Shown here piece after piece: positions 55,150 to 64,000 of a stretch of DNA of 64,000 nt. A model generated the notes under the pieces. That model saw only the letters and a program-made list of their open reading frames with translations. It made no database searches and was not told the DNA's origin. The first letter of the stretch is position 1. Each line of letters opens with the position of its first letter. A program made the position numbers and the translations under genes. Source of the stretch: an uncultured Pseudomonadota bacterium (lineage in GTDB: Bacteria; Pseudomonadota; Gammaproteobacteria; Steroidobacterales; Steroidobacteraceae); the NCBI GenBank assembly GCA_903838705.1, contig CAILZL010000008.1:44829-108828 (forward strand), in the 5' to 3' direction.

Positions 55150-55368
55150 GTGCCGGTTTACACTGCCAGCAACTCCCTCAATGTGACATTTGCTCACGAT
55201 CTCATGAGAGTGAGGGTGAATTTTGACCTCACAGCAAATAGCAGTGTTGGGATATCCGGCTTTGTAAACCAGGTTCCGCCTCCGGTTCCGGTGCCTGCCG
55301 GACTGCCATTGCTGCTCTCAGGGCTGGGTTTGCTTGGTGCGAACATCCGTCGGCGACGTGCGGCCTGA
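55150..55368 (+). pseudogene. PEP-CTERM protein, C-terminal fragment
   Basis: A 72-codon frame that starts at GTG 55150 (AAGGAA directly upstream, in-frame TGA at 55135). It has a short beta-like stretch, then PPPVPVPAGLPLLLSGLGLL and the basic tail NIRRRRAA, a complete PEP-CTERM-type sorting signal. It has no signal peptide, so it cannot be exported as it stands. It is most likely the remnant of a longer PEP-CTERM gene like its three neighbours. Confidence 0.55.
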
Positions 55369-55712
55369 CTTAAGATATCTCACATTCTCGCGCTGGTACC
55401 CCTGCCAGCTCGATTTTCATACTGTTAAAAGTCCGTCGGAAGGACTTTGACTAGATTGGAAAGTCGTTGAGCGCGATTTTCGTTTGGCGTCATTCCCCAT
55501 AAGTTTCATGTGGGTGTAGCCGTTTCGGGTGCCGGCATGCCGGAGATTTTTCAGAATGGCCGGTTGTCACACATGTCTGATTTACATAATAAAATTGACA
55601 TGTTTCTTTGATTGACCTTTTGTCGCCCAACTTCTATATTCAACCCAAATCACTGCGAAAAATGTGAACTCATTAACAGCATCTGCCCTTGGGGGCTTGA
55701 TAGGGGGAGTCA
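55369..55712. other. Leader region of the PEP-CTERM genes
   Basis: 344 bases without a gene. It holds an inverted repeat AAAGTCC/GGACTTT (55428-55434 and 55442-55448) and the strong promoter listed separately. Nothing else was recognised. Confidence 0.6.
55612..55640 (+). promoter_or_regulatory. Sigma-70-type promoter for the PEP-CTERM genes
   Basis: TTGACC (55612-55617) and TATATT (55635-55640) are separated by exactly 17 bases, close to consensus. Transcription would start near 55647, leaving a leader of about 66 bases before the GGGGGAG site and ATG at 55713. Confidence 0.72.
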
Positions 55713-56465
55713 ATGATGACCAACAAAATTTTCGGTGCTGGATTACTGGTTGCGACCTTAATGGCCGCATCTACAACCTACGCATCAACTGTTTGCACTG
55801 GAACATTGGTGGGAACCACCTGTACCCTTGAGGGAACCAACATCAAGTGGATCTATGATGTCAACACAGATGCCGCTGCATTGACCTGGTTTGATGCACC
55901 TACGTTGATCGGAGATTCCATCCGTTTTCTACCCACAGCTTTCAGAGCTGAGTCACTCAATGGTGCGGGCACCGTTACCGCTTCAGCCAACTTCATTTTT
56001 GATCATGTAATCAGCAAGAATGGCAGCAACATTCTTGCTATCAGCTCGGTTGATTTCGGTGATTACAGCATTCTGGGTGGCAACCGCGTATCTGCTGATC
56101 TCTACCTGCAAGCTGTAAATCAGACAGGTCCGCTTGGGCTGGTTAGTCAGGTTACCAACTTCAATACAAATGTATTGACAGGTGGTGTGGCTACGCCCTG
56201 GTCTCTGAGCAATACTCTTACTACGATTGGTGGACCGAGTCCTTCGCCATTTCACACCTTGAATAGCGCTGTTGATTTGACGGTCAATATTCAAGATACA
56301 TTGAGTGCCACCACTTCAGCTTCAGGTCAGGATGCATGGATCCAGAAAAAGATTCAGCTGGATGCACTGACGGTTTCGCCGGTTCCTGTTCCTGCCAGTG
56401 TCTGGTTGCTGGGTTCCGCAATGGGTGGCCTAGCCTTTATGCGTCGTCGTAAAGCACAAGTCTGA
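55713..56465 (+). CDS. PEP-CTERM-type sorted protein A
   Basis: A 250-residue protein with a signal peptide (cleavage after TYA). The body has LIGDSIRFLPTAFRAES and ASANFIFDHV, shared with the next two genes. The C-terminal sorting signal VSPVPVPASVWLLGSAMGGL ends in MRRRKAQV, the VPxPA variant with a transmembrane segment and arginine cluster that exosortase-type enzymes cleave. The protein is probably exported and trapped, then released or attached to extracellular polysaccharide. An exosortase gene is not in this window. GGGGGAG precedes two tandem ATGs, and the first is annotated. Confidence 0.88.
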   Translation: MMTNKIFGAGLLVATLMAASTTYASTVCTGTLVGTTCTLEGTNIKWIYDVNTDAAALTWFDAPTLIGDSIRFLPTAFRAESLNGAGTVTASANFIFDHVISKNGSNILAISSVDFGDYSILGGNRVSADLYLQAVNQTGPLGLVSQVTNFNTNVLTGGVATPWSLSNTLTTIGGPSPSPFHTLNSAVDLTVNIQDTLSATTSASGQDAWIQKKIQLDALTVSPVPVPASVWLLGSAMGGLAFMRRRKAQV

Positions 56466-56492
56466 TACTGAAGTATTTACGAGTCGCATGTT

Positions 56493-57212
56493 ATGAAACT
56501 TAAATCCACATTAGCCGTCGTTTCACTTTTGCTGATCAGCACGCCCATGATCAGTAATGCAATGACTTTGAACTGCGGTCCGAATATTTGCTATCAGTAT
56601 GATGAAACTCAGGCTGCCGCTGCGCTTTTCGGGCAGCCAACCCTCATCGGGGACGCAATGCGATTCCTGCCGCCAAATTTCCGGACTGAATCAAATAACA
56701 TTCTTGGTCTGCCGCTTACTACTACAGCCAGTGCCAATTTCATTTTCAATCAGGTCTGGGCGATTACACCTGGCGCAGAGATTGGTAGCGTTCAGGTATC
56801 GGAAACAGGTGACTACAACATAAGTGGTGATACCGGCGGTAATCCGGATACGGTTGGAGTGAGTCTTTGGACCATGGTGGCAAACAATGCATCCACCGAA
56901 GTTGTGAATAATATTGTCAATTTCAGCGCAACCGGCAATTCCGCTGGTACCCAGATCTGGACACTGCAGGGCAATTCGATCAACCCGGCCATCGCATTTG
57001 CCGCTAGTGCCCACAATGTTGCCATCGGTGTTCAGAATACATTGACTGCCACTACGGATGAATTGGGTGGCGATGCCTGGATCCAGAAAAAATTTACCGT
57101 GATTGTAGGTACGGATGTTCCGCCGCCAGTTCCTCTGCCACCTGCATTGCCATTGATGTTATCCGGATTGGGATTACTGGGTGCAGGCATTCGTCGCCGC
57201 CGCCGGAACTGA
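56493..57212 (+). CDS. PEP-CTERM-type sorted protein B
   Basis: A 239-residue protein with a signal peptide (hydrophobic core about residues 6-19, cleavage after SNA). It has TLNCGPNICYQYDETQAAAALFG, TLIGDAMRFLPPNFRTES and ASANFIFNQVW. It ends with the sorting signal VPPPVPLPPALPLMLSGLGL and GIRRRRRN. It is about the same length as protein C and clearly paralogous to it, with near-identical segments TLTATTDE and GGDAWIQKKFTV. The two conserved cysteines (CGPNIC) probably pair. It is 27 bases after protein A and probably shares its transcript. Confidence 0.9.
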   Translation: MKLKSTLAVVSLLLISTPMISNAMTLNCGPNICYQYDETQAAAALFGQPTLIGDAMRFLPPNFRTESNNILGLPLTTTASANFIFNQVWAITPGAEIGSVQVSETGDYNISGDTGGNPDTVGVSLWTMVANNASTEVVNNIVNFSATGNSAGTQIWTLQGNSINPAIAFAASAHNVAIGVQNTLTATTDELGGDAWIQKKFTVIVGTDVPPPVPLPPALPLMLSGLGLLGAGIRRRRRN

Positions 57213-57255
57213 AGTTCACTGTGGTGCGCTTCTGTAGTGCACTGGTTACATCACA

Positions 57256-57279
57256 ACGCCCCGCCCTAGCGGGGCGTTT
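57256..57279 (+). terminator. Terminator-like hairpin after PEP-CTERM protein B
   Basis: The arms ACGCCCCGC (57256-57264) and GCGGGGCGT (57269-57277) form a 9-bp GC-rich stem with a 4-base loop, but only three T residues follow. A likely terminator of the A-B transcript, though with a weak T-run. Confidence 0.7.
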
Positions 57280-57530
57280 GCATTTCAGCAATTGAAAATT
57301 CATTTTTCGTTGAAGATCAGTGCGTCGTGTGCAGTACGGCTTTTTCACGGATTGGTATTAGCCCTAGCAGAATCTTCCGGACAGATGAATCGAGCGGCTT
57401 GAATATTTTCAGGGAGAAACCCGTGAAACACTAACCCGCCGGGACTTATGGTAACAAGGCGCGGTGTACAGCCACTATTCTCGATACCCTTCATGTGCGA
57501 ATGATGCAATGCGGCGAATAAAGGAGTTCA
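57280..57530. other. Leader region of PEP-CTERM protein C
   Basis: About 250 bases without a long ORF. The right end has AAAGGAG (57520-57526), which serves the short leader ORF described next. I could not identify a clear promoter, although transcription must restart here if the preceding hairpin terminates. Confidence 0.5.
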
Positions 57531-57578
57531 GTGACCGCAAAAACAGGTAAGACCAAAAAGTTTGTGCTGATTAACTGA
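57531..57578 (+). CDS. Putative 15-codon leader peptide overlapping the protein C start
   Basis: AAAGGAG at 57520-57526 is followed 4 bases later by GTG at 57531. The frame encodes MTAKTGKTKKFVLIN and stops with TGA at 57576-57578. The ATG of the next gene is at 57578-57580, so stop and start share one base (TGATG). The main gene itself has no ribosome binding site. Translation of this small frame may therefore feed ribosomes into protein C. It is too short for homology. Confidence 0.45.
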   Translation: MTAKTGKTKKFVLIN

Positions 57579-58297
57579 TGAATACGACCTATAAATCCAC
57601 GTTTCTGGCGTTGCTGCTGATAGGCGCACCACATGCCCTTATGGCTACAACGTTGAGCTGTGGGCCGAACATTTGCTATCAGTACAACGAAACTCAATCA
57701 GCTATCGCGCTATTCGGTACGCCAGTTCTCATTGGGGATTCGATGCGTTTTCTACCATCCGTTTTTCGGGCCGAGTCCAACAATAATACGGGTTCAGTTA
57801 GCACCGCTTCTACGTCTGCAAACTTTATTTTCGATCAAGTCTGGGCGACTACTTCTGGTGCAGAAATTGGCTCTGTCGAGGTATTGGAAGCTGGTGATTA
57901 CAGCATAAGCAATGACAATGGTGGAGTGCCCGATACTGTTGGCTTAACTCTTTCAACACGAATCGGTGACAATTCGTCATCCGAATTTGTAATTGATAAT
58001 GTAAGTTTTATTGCGAATGGAGACTCATCTGGTGCAAGAACCTGGGCATTGCAGGGAAATGCAATCAATCCGGCCAGTGCGTTTACGGCCAGTGCTCAGA
58101 ACATCTCCATTCAGATTCAGAATACGCTGACTGCAACAACCGATGAATTCGGTGGCGATGCGTGGATTCAGAAAAAATTCACTGTTGTAGTCGGTACTGA
58201 AGTCCCTCCCCCCGTACCACTGCCGCCATCACTTCCACTCTTGCTCACAGGGCTTGGAATGCTGGCAGTAAACCTGCGCAGACGTATTGCAGGATAG
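57578..58297 (+). CDS. PEP-CTERM-type sorted protein C
   Basis: A 239-residue paralog of protein B. It has a signal peptide (core about residues 8-17, cleavage after LMA), TLSCGPNICYQYNETQSAIALFG, VLIGDSMRFLPSVFRAES and GGDAWIQKKFTVVVGTE. The sorting signal VPPPVPLPPSLPLLLTGLGM ends in LRRRIAG. The start ATG is not preceded by a ribosome binding site but overlaps the stop of a short leader ORF, suggesting translational coupling. The 3' end is 32 bases from the convergent YgiQ-type gene. Confidence 0.9.
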   Translation: MNTTYKSTFLALLLIGAPHALMATTLSCGPNICYQYNETQSAIALFGTPVLIGDSMRFLPSVFRAESNNNTGSVSTASTSANFIFDQVWATTSGAEIGSVEVLEAGDYSISNDNGGVPDTVGLTLSTRIGDNSSSEFVIDNVSFIANGDSSGARTWALQGNAINPASAFTASAQNISIQIQNTLTATTDEFGGDAWIQKKFTVVVGTEVPPPVPLPPSLPLLLTGLGMLAVNLRRRIAG

Positions 58298-58329
58298 GCT
58301 TCAGCGTTTTACTGGACACACGACCTGTG

Positions 58330-60576
58330 TTAACGCTTAACTGTTCGTCCCGGCGAGCGGTTTTTGTTTTTAGACGCCGACTGCGGAATGCTCACACCCT
58401 TCAGGCCCGTATGCTGTGTTCGTATCGGTGTGGTTACATCGCTTTTCCTGGAGCCTGCAATCTGACCGTTGCGTAATTTATGCGGACGGCGTGCACCTTC
58501 AGCCATCTCACCGGTTCCCTTCGGTTGCCACGCAGGAATCAGATGATGTTTGCCGGGGCCGATCAGATCGGCGCGTCCCATATTCTTCAGCGCTTCACGG
58601 AGCAATGGCCAGTTGTTGGCGTCATGCCAGCGCAGGAAGGCCTTGTGCAGACGACGTACCTTGATACTTTTGGGAATGGTTACTGCTTCACTGCTACGCG
58701 TCACTTTACGCAGTGGATTTTTGCCTGAGTGATACATGGCCGTCGCTGTGGCCATGGGTGAAGGCAGGAAGGCTTGAACCTGGTCAGCACGATAACCGTT
58801 CTGCTTCAGCCACAGTGCAAGCTCCAGCATGTCCTGATCGGTGGTGCCGGGGTGCGCTGCGATGAAGTAGGGGATCAGGTACTGTTCCTTGCCGGCTTCC
58901 CTGGAAAACTTCTCAAACAGTTCTTTGAACTTGTAATACGAGCCAACCCCCGGTTTCATCATCTTCGACAGCGGGCCTTCACCGATGGCCTCTGGCGCAA
59001 TCTTCAGATAGCCGCCCACATGATGCTGTACCAGTTCTTTCACATACGCGGGAGATTCAACGGCCAGGTCATAGCGCACCCCGGAACCGATCAGGACTTT
59101 CTTGATACCCGGCAGAGTGCGGGCACGTTGATAGAGTTTGATCAGTGGTGTGTGGTCGGTATTGAGATTTGGGCAGATACCGGGATACACACATGAGGGC
59201 TTGCGGCAGGCAGACTCGATTTCTTTTGATTTGCAGGCCAGTCGATACATGTTCGCCGTCGGGCCACCCAGATCAGATACCACGCCGGTGAAGCCGGGCA
59301 CGGTGTCGCGAATGGTTTCGATCTCACGGATGATGGACTCTTCTGAACGATTCTGGATGATGCGACCTTCATGTTCAGTGATCGAACAGAAAGTGCAGCC
59401 ACCAAAGCAGCCGCGTTGAATCGCGATAGAGAACCGGATCATTTCATACGCAGGAATCTTCGCTTTGCCATACGCCGGATGCGGCACGCGCTGAAATGGC
59501 AGTTCGTACAGGGCATCCATTTCTTTCATGGTCAGTGGGATCGGTGGCGGATTGATCCACAATTCCGATTTGCCATGACGTTGCACCAGAGCGCGTGCAT
59601 TACCGGGGTTGGCTTCCAGATGCAGAATTCGAGAAGCATGCGCATACAGAATTTCATCATCCCGCACCTGTTCATATGAAGGCATGCGGATGTAGGAATG
59701 ATCACGATCCTTGTTGGGAACGTCACGATAGAACTGCACAACCTGTGTCTTGACGACAGTAGCCTCAGGTGCGGAATCAGAACTCGCACAGGCTGCACCT
59801 GATTCTTTTACAGGGGCAGGTTCCATGGCATAAGGATCAATCGGCGGATTCAGTTTGCCCGGCGTATCAATGCTGGTGGAATCAATCTCAATCCAGTCCA
59901 GCGGTAATGTCTTGCGCAGAAATGCCGTGCCCCGCAGGTCGGTAATGGATTCAACTGGTTCACCCTTGGCCAAGCGATGCGCCAGTTCGATGATCTGCCG
60001 TTCAGCATTGCCATACACCAGCAGGTCTGCAGCAGCATCCAGCAACACCGAACGACGTACCTGTTCCGACCAGTAATCAAAATGCGCGATGCGACGCAAA
60101 CTGGCTTCAATACCGCCGATTACTATCGGCACTTCCTTGTAGGCTTCACGCACGCGCTGGGAATACACAATCACGCAACGATCAGGACGCTTGCCGCCTT
60201 CGCCCCCGGGGGTGTAGGCATCATCGCTGCGAATACGCCGGTCCGAGGTGTAACGATTCACCATCGAATCCATGTTGCCGCCGGTTACGCCAAAGAACAG
60301 ATTGGGCTTGCCTAGCGCCTTGAACGGTTCGGCCGAGCGCCAGTCCGGCTGAGCGATGAGACCAACACGAAATCCCTGTGCTTCTAGGGTGCGGCCAATG
60401 ATGGCCATGCCGAAGCTCGGGTGATCTACATAGGCATCGCCTGTCACCAGAATGATGTCGCAGCTGTCCCAGCCGAGGGCATCCATTTCTTCACGCGACA
60501 TCGGCAGGAACGGCGCAGTCCCGAAACGGGATGCCCAGTACTTGCGGTAGGAAAATAGTTCGCGTGCGGCGTGCAT
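58330..60576 (-). CDS. YgiQ-family radical SAM protein
   Basis: A 748-residue protein from the ATG at 60576, which places [21 protein letters not shown] at the N-terminus as in E. coli YgiQ. The reading is open to 60675, but that extension looks non-conserved. Conserved segments are [61 protein letters not shown] and the radical SAM cluster [15 protein letters not shown] (CxxxCxxC). A later [19 protein letters not shown] and [18 protein letters not shown] follow. The enzymatic reaction of YgiQ is not known. The basic C-terminal tail is of variable type. Confidence 0.93.
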   Translation of the reverse strand: MHAARELFSYRKYWASRFGTAPFLPMSREEMDALGWDSCDIILVTGDAYVDHPSFGMAIIGRTLEAQGFRVGLIAQPDWRSAEPFKALGKPNLFFGVTGGNMDSMVNRYTSDRRIRSDDAYTPGGEGGKRPDRCVIVYSQRVREAYKEVPIVIGGIEASLRRIAHFDYWSEQVRRSVLLDAAADLLVYGNAERQIIELAHRLAKGEPVESITDLRGTAFLRKTLPLDWIEIDSTSIDTPGKLNPPIDPYAMEPAPVKESGAACASSDSAPEATVVKTQVVQFYRDVPNKDRDHSYIRMPSYEQVRDDEILYAHASRILHLEANPGNARALVQRHGKSELWINPPPIPLTMKEMDALYELPFQRVPHPAYGKAKIPAYEMIRFSIAIQRGCFGGCTFCSITEHEGRIIQNRSEESIIREIETIRDTVPGFTGVVSDLGGPTANMYRLACKSKEIESACRKPSCVYPGICPNLNTDHTPLIKLYQRARTLPGIKKVLIGSGVRYDLAVESPAYVKELVQHHVGGYLKIAPEAIGEGPLSKMMKPGVGSYYKFKELFEKFSREAGKEQYLIPYFIAAHPGTTDQDMLELALWLKQNGYRADQVQAFLPSPMATATAMYHSGKNPLRKVTRSSEAVTIPKSIKVRRLHKAFLRWHDANNWPLLREALKNMGRADLIGPGKHHLIPAWQPKGTGEMAEGARRPHKLRNGQIAGSRKSDVTTPIRTQHTGLKGVSIPQSASKNKNRSPGRTVKR

Positions 60577-60814
60577 AGGGCGCGGATTATGGGTGCGTAG
60601 CGGGGAATCGCCAAGGGATAATGACTTAAAAGACGGGCTTTTCAGCAGGTTTGCGTATTTATGGATTGGCAGCAATGCCTTGCGCCTGATCTGACTCTTT
60701 CTCCAGAAATCACGAATCTTACTGATAAACAGTTATTGCATCCGATAGTGCGAATAGCCTTGTTCTTTGATTCAAGGATTTACCCAGAATCAAGCCGCGC
60801 CCCAGCAACCATTC

Positions 60815-62101
60815 TCAAGCCCGCTCAAGGATGGCAGTCACACCCATGCCGCCTGAGGTGCAGACTGAAATCAAACCGCGCTTTCCGCCTCGTTCTGCCA
60901 GCAGTTTGGCCAGCACGCCGAGGATACGTGCGCCCGTGGCAGCAAACGGATGGCCTACAGCCAGGCTGCTGCCCACTACATTCAATTTATCCGGATCGAT
61001 GTTGCCCAGTGCTTCACCGCGCCCCAGACGTTCGCGACAGAATGAGGCAGAGTTCCAGGCTTTCAGTGTGCACAGTACCTGCGCAGCAAATGCCTCATGA
61101 ATTTCATAGAAGTCGAAGTCCTGCAGAGTCAGTTTTGCATCCAGCAACATCTGGCTCACTGCATAGGCGGGCGCCATCAGTAGTCCTTCCTTGTTAACGA
61201 AGCCCACCGCTGCGGTTTTGCCATAGCTCAAGTAAGCCAGCACAGGCAGATTGTGAGCGTGTGCCCATGCTTCACTGCCCAGCAACACGGCTGCCGCACC
61301 ATCTGTCAGCGGCGTGGAATTACCCGCCGTCAAGGTGCCCGCGGGGCCGGGATCGAATACGGGCCGGAGCTTGGCCAGCTTTTCTATGCTGGTGTCGCGC
61401 CGCAGGTTGTTGTCCTGCTTTAATCCACCGAAAGGCACCAGCAGTTCATTCATGAAGTCCTTGTCATAGGCTGCTGCTGCATTCATATGACTGCGCGCCG
61501 CCAATGCATCCTGCTCTGCGCGTGTGATGCCCCACTGTTTGGCCATCTGCTCACAGCTCTGTCCCATCGACAGGCCGGTACGCGGTTCCGTGACGCCGGG
61601 GGTGACGGGCTTGAAGTGACCAGGGCGCAAGCCGAACCACGGCGAAATTTTTTCCATGAGACTGCGACCGCGCGCGCTTTTTAACAGCAGTTGCTGGTAG
61701 CTGCGTGGATAGACAATCGGGATATCACTGGATGAATCCACGCCGGCGGCAATACCCGCTTCGATTTGTCCCAGTGCAATCTTGGCGCCGACCGTGAGAG
61801 CGGTTTCCAGACTGGTACCGCAGGCCTGTTGCAGATCATAGGCCGGCGTTTCAGGGGCAAGACCACTGCTCAACACGGCTTCGCGGGTCAGGTTGAAGTC
61901 ACGGGTATGTTTCAGTACGGCGCCGGCTGCGACTTCACCCAGTGTCATGCCCTGCAAGTGGTAGCGTTCGACCAGACCCTTGAGCGTGGCAGTCAGCATG
62001 TCCTGATTGGAATACTGCGCATAGGCACCCATGGCGCGGGCGAAGGGAATGCGCGCGGAGCCAATGATGGCAACGCGATTCACTGTTGAGCCAACCAGCA
62101 T
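60815..62101 (-). CDS. fadI: Acetyl-CoA C-acyltransferase (FadI-type thiolase)
   Basis: A 428-residue thiolase. The ATG at 62101 is chosen because GGAGGTG lies at ideal distance and the protein then begins MLVGSTVNRVAIIGSARIPF, as in FadI. A reading extended to 62248 is not credible. The acyl-binding cysteine is in QQACGTSLETALT, the catalytic His in GHPFAATGARIL, and the second Cys in CTSGGMGVTAILE. It cleaves 3-ketoacyl-CoA in fatty acid oxidation, or works in reverse. A FadJ partner is not adjacent. Confidence 0.92.
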   Translation of the reverse strand: MLVGSTVNRVAIIGSARIPFARAMGAYAQYSNQDMLTATLKGLVERYHLQGMTLGEVAAGAVLKHTRDFNLTREAVLSSGLAPETPAYDLQQACGTSLETALTVGAKIALGQIEAGIAAGVDSSSDIPIVYPRSYQQLLLKSARGRSLMEKISPWFGLRPGHFKPVTPGVTEPRTGLSMGQSCEQMAKQWGITRAEQDALAARSHMNAAAAYDKDFMNELLVPFGGLKQDNNLRRDTSIEKLAKLRPVFDPGPAGTLTAGNSTPLTDGAAAVLLGSEAWAHAHNLPVLAYLSYGKTAAVGFVNKEGLLMAPAYAVSQMLLDAKLTLQDFDFYEIHEAFAAQVLCTLKAWNSASFCRERLGRGEALGNIDPDKLNVVGSSLAVGHPFAATGARILGVLAKLLAERGGKRGLISVCTSGGMGVTAILERA

Positions 62102-62171
62102 AAACACCTCCGGGTGATGAGAAAGGCGGGTCAGGCCGCGCCAAAGCTGTATTGCAACTGTAACCCCGGCG

Positions 62172-63851
62172 ATGATCCTTGCACAGCGATCTGCGGGCAT
62201 TACCAGCGTGCTTGACCTGAGTGCAGCGCATCCGCAACATCCACGCACCTTTCGTCACGTTCCGGTGTCTGTGGTGAGTCGCGGTATAGATAGAGTGTTT
62301 GAGCGCAGTCTGGCTGGACTGGTGAATTCACGCGAACCTCAGGTACTGGTGGGGGGGCGCAAGGGCGTGGAAAAGGAATCGCTGCGCGTACTGGGAAATG
62401 GGCGGCTGGCGCAGTCTCCTCACCCGCAAGCCCTGGGTTCGGCACTGACTAATGCGCTCATCACCACCGATTATTCTGAAGCGCTTATCGAGCTGGTTAC
62501 ACCTACCTTCAAGGAATCATGGGAGCTACTCCAGTATCTGTGCGATCTACATCAGTTCGTGTACCGGCATCTGGGTGAGGAATTGCTATGGGCGACCAGC
62601 ATGCCCAGCAACATCAGCAGCGATGCAGAAATTCCGATCGCCCGTTACGGCCGTTCAAATATCGGTCGGATGAAGGAAATATATCGACTGGGACTGGGTC
62701 ATCGGTACGGTCGCATGATGCAGGCGATATCAGGTGTGCATTTCAATTATTCATTTCCCATGCACCTCTGGCCGGTGCTGGCCGAGGTGAAGCAGCGCGA
62801 GGACGCCGGTTCCGCGTTTCAATCTGAACAGTATTTTGCATTGCTGCGTAACTACCGGCGTTATGGCTGGCTGATTCTGTATCTGTTTGGCAATTCACCC
62901 TGTGTCAGCGACGCCTTTGTGGCTGGCAGCGAGCACAGCTTGACACGGTTTACCACTGATACCTGGTACGAGCCCTACGCCACATCGCTGCGCATGAGTG
63001 ATCTTGGCTATCGCAACAAGCAGCAGGCCGGAGTACACATCTCCGTTAACAGTCTCGATGAATATGTGCGGGATCTGTCCCGCCTGATCACCGTGCCGCA
63101 TCCGCCATATCAGAAAATCGGCGTTAAAGTTGATGGAGAATACCGACAGCTCAATGCCAACCTGCTGCAGCTGGAAAATGAGTATTACAGCTTCATCCGC
63201 CCCAAGCGCGTGGTGCGCTCCGGTGAGAGGCCGACACAGGCTTTGAAGCGCGGTGGTGTTGAGTATGTTGAAGTGCGGGCGCTGGATGTCAGTGCTTTCG
63301 ATCCGGTAGGTGTCAATCAGCACAAACTGCGGTTTCTCGAAGCCTTCATGGCGTTGTGCCTGCTCAAAGACAGTCCATATATTGAAGGCGAAACAGATGA
63401 TGTTCTCGATGGCAACCACCTGATCGTTGCACATCGTGGTCGCGAACCGGGCCTGAAGTTGAACCGCGATGGAAGGATGACACCGCTGCGTGACTGGGCC
63501 ATGGAATTGCTGGACTCGATGCTGGGAATCTGTGAGTTGCTTGATCAAGGTAATCGCAGCCGACCCTATACCAGCGCCCTGGAAACCCAGTGTGCCAAGA
63601 TACTTGATCCGTCATTGACGCCTTCTGCCCGCACGGTGCTGGAATTACAGAACAGCGGGCAGTCATTTGCCGACTTCGCGTTACAGATGTCGACGGCGCA
63701 CAAGTCCTATTTTCTTGAGTTGCATGCACCCAATGAGCCGCGTCTGGAGGAGTTCCGATCTGAGGCGGCGCAGTCGTTGCGGCAGCAACAGGAGATTGAG
63801 GCTGCCGACAAGGTGGATTTTGATACCTATCTGGCCGCTTACTTTTCCTGA
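62172..63851 (+). CDS. gshA: Glutamate-cysteine ligase
   Basis: A protein of up to 559 residues (E. coli GshA has about 518) that joins glutamate and cysteine in the first step of glutathione synthesis. The gammaproteobacterial type is recognised by GGRKGVEKESLRV, LGSALTNALITTDYSEALIEL, PSNISSDAEIPIARYG, SGVHFNYSFP and VEVRALDVSAFDPVG. The true start is uncertain. The ATG at 62172 has no ribosome binding site, and GTG codons at 62265 and just after (VSVVSRGIDRVF) would give a length closer to the family. It is divergent from the thiolase gene. Confidence 0.94.
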   Translation: MILAQRSAGITSVLDLSAAHPQHPRTFRHVPVSVVSRGIDRVFERSLAGLVNSREPQVLVGGRKGVEKESLRVLGNGRLAQSPHPQALGSALTNALITTDYSEALIELVTPTFKESWELLQYLCDLHQFVYRHLGEELLWATSMPSNISSDAEIPIARYGRSNIGRMKEIYRLGLGHRYGRMMQAISGVHFNYSFPMHLWPVLAEVKQREDAGSAFQSEQYFALLRNYRRYGWLILYLFGNSPCVSDAFVAGSEHSLTRFTTDTWYEPYATSLRMSDLGYRNKQQAGVHISVNSLDEYVRDLSRLITVPHPPYQKIGVKVDGEYRQLNANLLQLENEYYSFIRPKRVVRSGERPTQALKRGGVEYVEVRALDVSAFDPVGVNQHKLRFLEAFMALCLLKDSPYIEGETDDVLDGNHLIVAHRGREPGLKLNRDGRMTPLRDWAMELLDSMLGICELLDQGNRSRPYTSALETQCAKILDPSLTPSARTVLELQNSGQSFADFALQMSTAHKSYFLELHAPNEPRLEEFRSEAAQSLRQQQEIEAADKVDFDTYLAAYFS

Positions 63852-63906
63852 GTACAAATACTAGGAAAGGTCTGAACAATTCCTGCTGACGGTTGATGTT
63901 GAGGAG

Positions 63907-64000
63907 ATGGCATGGATTTCATCGTGCTCTGCCAGCAAGTGGCTGGCATTTTGGCATCTGTGCGCCGCGTTCCTTGCGGCTGTTGTCCGTGATCACGCGC
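63907..64000 (+). CDS. Possible 5' end of a further gene (truncated by the window)
   Basis: A frame from ATG 63907 stays open to the right edge and begins MAWISSCSASKWLAFWHLC, which could be a membrane segment. GAGGAG at 63901-63906 lies directly against this ATG, too close for ideal use. A second ATG at 63912, at better distance, closes after 26 codons. Only weakly supported. Confidence 0.2.
   Translation, partial: MAWISSCSASKWLAFWHLCAAFLAAVVRDHA

Noticed and set aside
58303..58337. Nested inverted repeat AGCGTT...AACGCT between protein C and the YgiQ-type gene
   Set aside because: It could end both convergent transcripts, but the stem is short and interrupted and no T-run follows in either direction, so I do not call a terminator.
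1..64000. CRISPR arrays, insertion sequences, tRNA and rRNA genes
   Set aside because: No regularly spaced direct repeats, transposase-like proteins or structural RNA sequences were recognised on reading through the window.

Overview
The window looks like a chromosomal segment of a free-living, aerobic gammaproteobacterium with moderate G+C. The strongest clues are the mrcA / pilMNOPQ / aroK-aroB block, the gammaproteobacterial type of glutamate-cysteine ligase (gshA), a divergent tesA / ybbA-ybbP pair, and type II citrate synthase. No tRNA, rRNA, CRISPR array, transposase or prophage gene was recognised. Most of the window is core genome, with two accessory envelope regions: about 38.9-49.9 kb and about 55.1-58.3 kb. 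I cannot place it to genus from the sequence alone.

Layout. 0-6 kb: the end of a thioredoxin-fold gene, a secreted seven-repeat FG-GAP propeller protein, and a leftward four-gene set (YncE-like propeller, ABC permease, ABC ATPase, secreted protein of unknown function). 6-13 kb: a small anchored protein, a long FecR/DUF6600-type secreted protein, mnmG (without rsmG next to it), an NfeD-like protein and gltA. 12.7-25.3 kb: mrcA with a small downstream partner, divergent from pilMNOPQ (type IV pilus inner-membrane platform and secretin), then aroK-aroB-dgt-hemE. 25.4-33.2 kb: an OmpA-family protein, a leftward tesA-fadD-type pair, the divergent YbbA/YbbP ABC system, and a membrane-anchored protein resembling an anti-sigma factor. 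33.6-38.7 kb: a leftward operon encoding a 2-oxoacid:ferredoxin oxidoreductase (alpha/gamma and beta subunits), a GltD-like iron-sulfur flavoprotein that could take its electrons, and a PspC-domain protein.

38.9-49.9 kb is the most unusual region. It holds four secreted DUF11-type beta-sandwich proteins and one 1977-residue outer-membrane-type protein that combines DUF11 and carboxypeptidase-regulatory-like domains, an internal OmpA-like peptidoglycan-binding domain and a long predicted C-terminal beta-barrel. Three of the proteins begin with the same mature N-terminal module. The four small ones all end at the stop codon with the same kind of alternating beta-strand. I read the locus as a candidate surface-structure or adhesin assembly system; this is inference.

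49.5-55 kb holds mostly single housekeeping or hypothetical genes: HopJ-like protein, lipoprotein, LCAT-like lipase, YkgJ-like cysteine-cluster protein, peptide deformylase, a MobA/MocA-like nucleotidyltransferase and a methyltransferase. 55.1-58.3 kb is a family of PEP-CTERM-type sorted proteins: one C-terminal fragment and three full copies. One copy is preceded by a 15-codon leader ORF whose stop overlaps the gene's start. 58.3-64 kb holds a YgiQ-type radical SAM protein, a FadI-type thiolase and gshA, with the possible start of another gene at the right edge.
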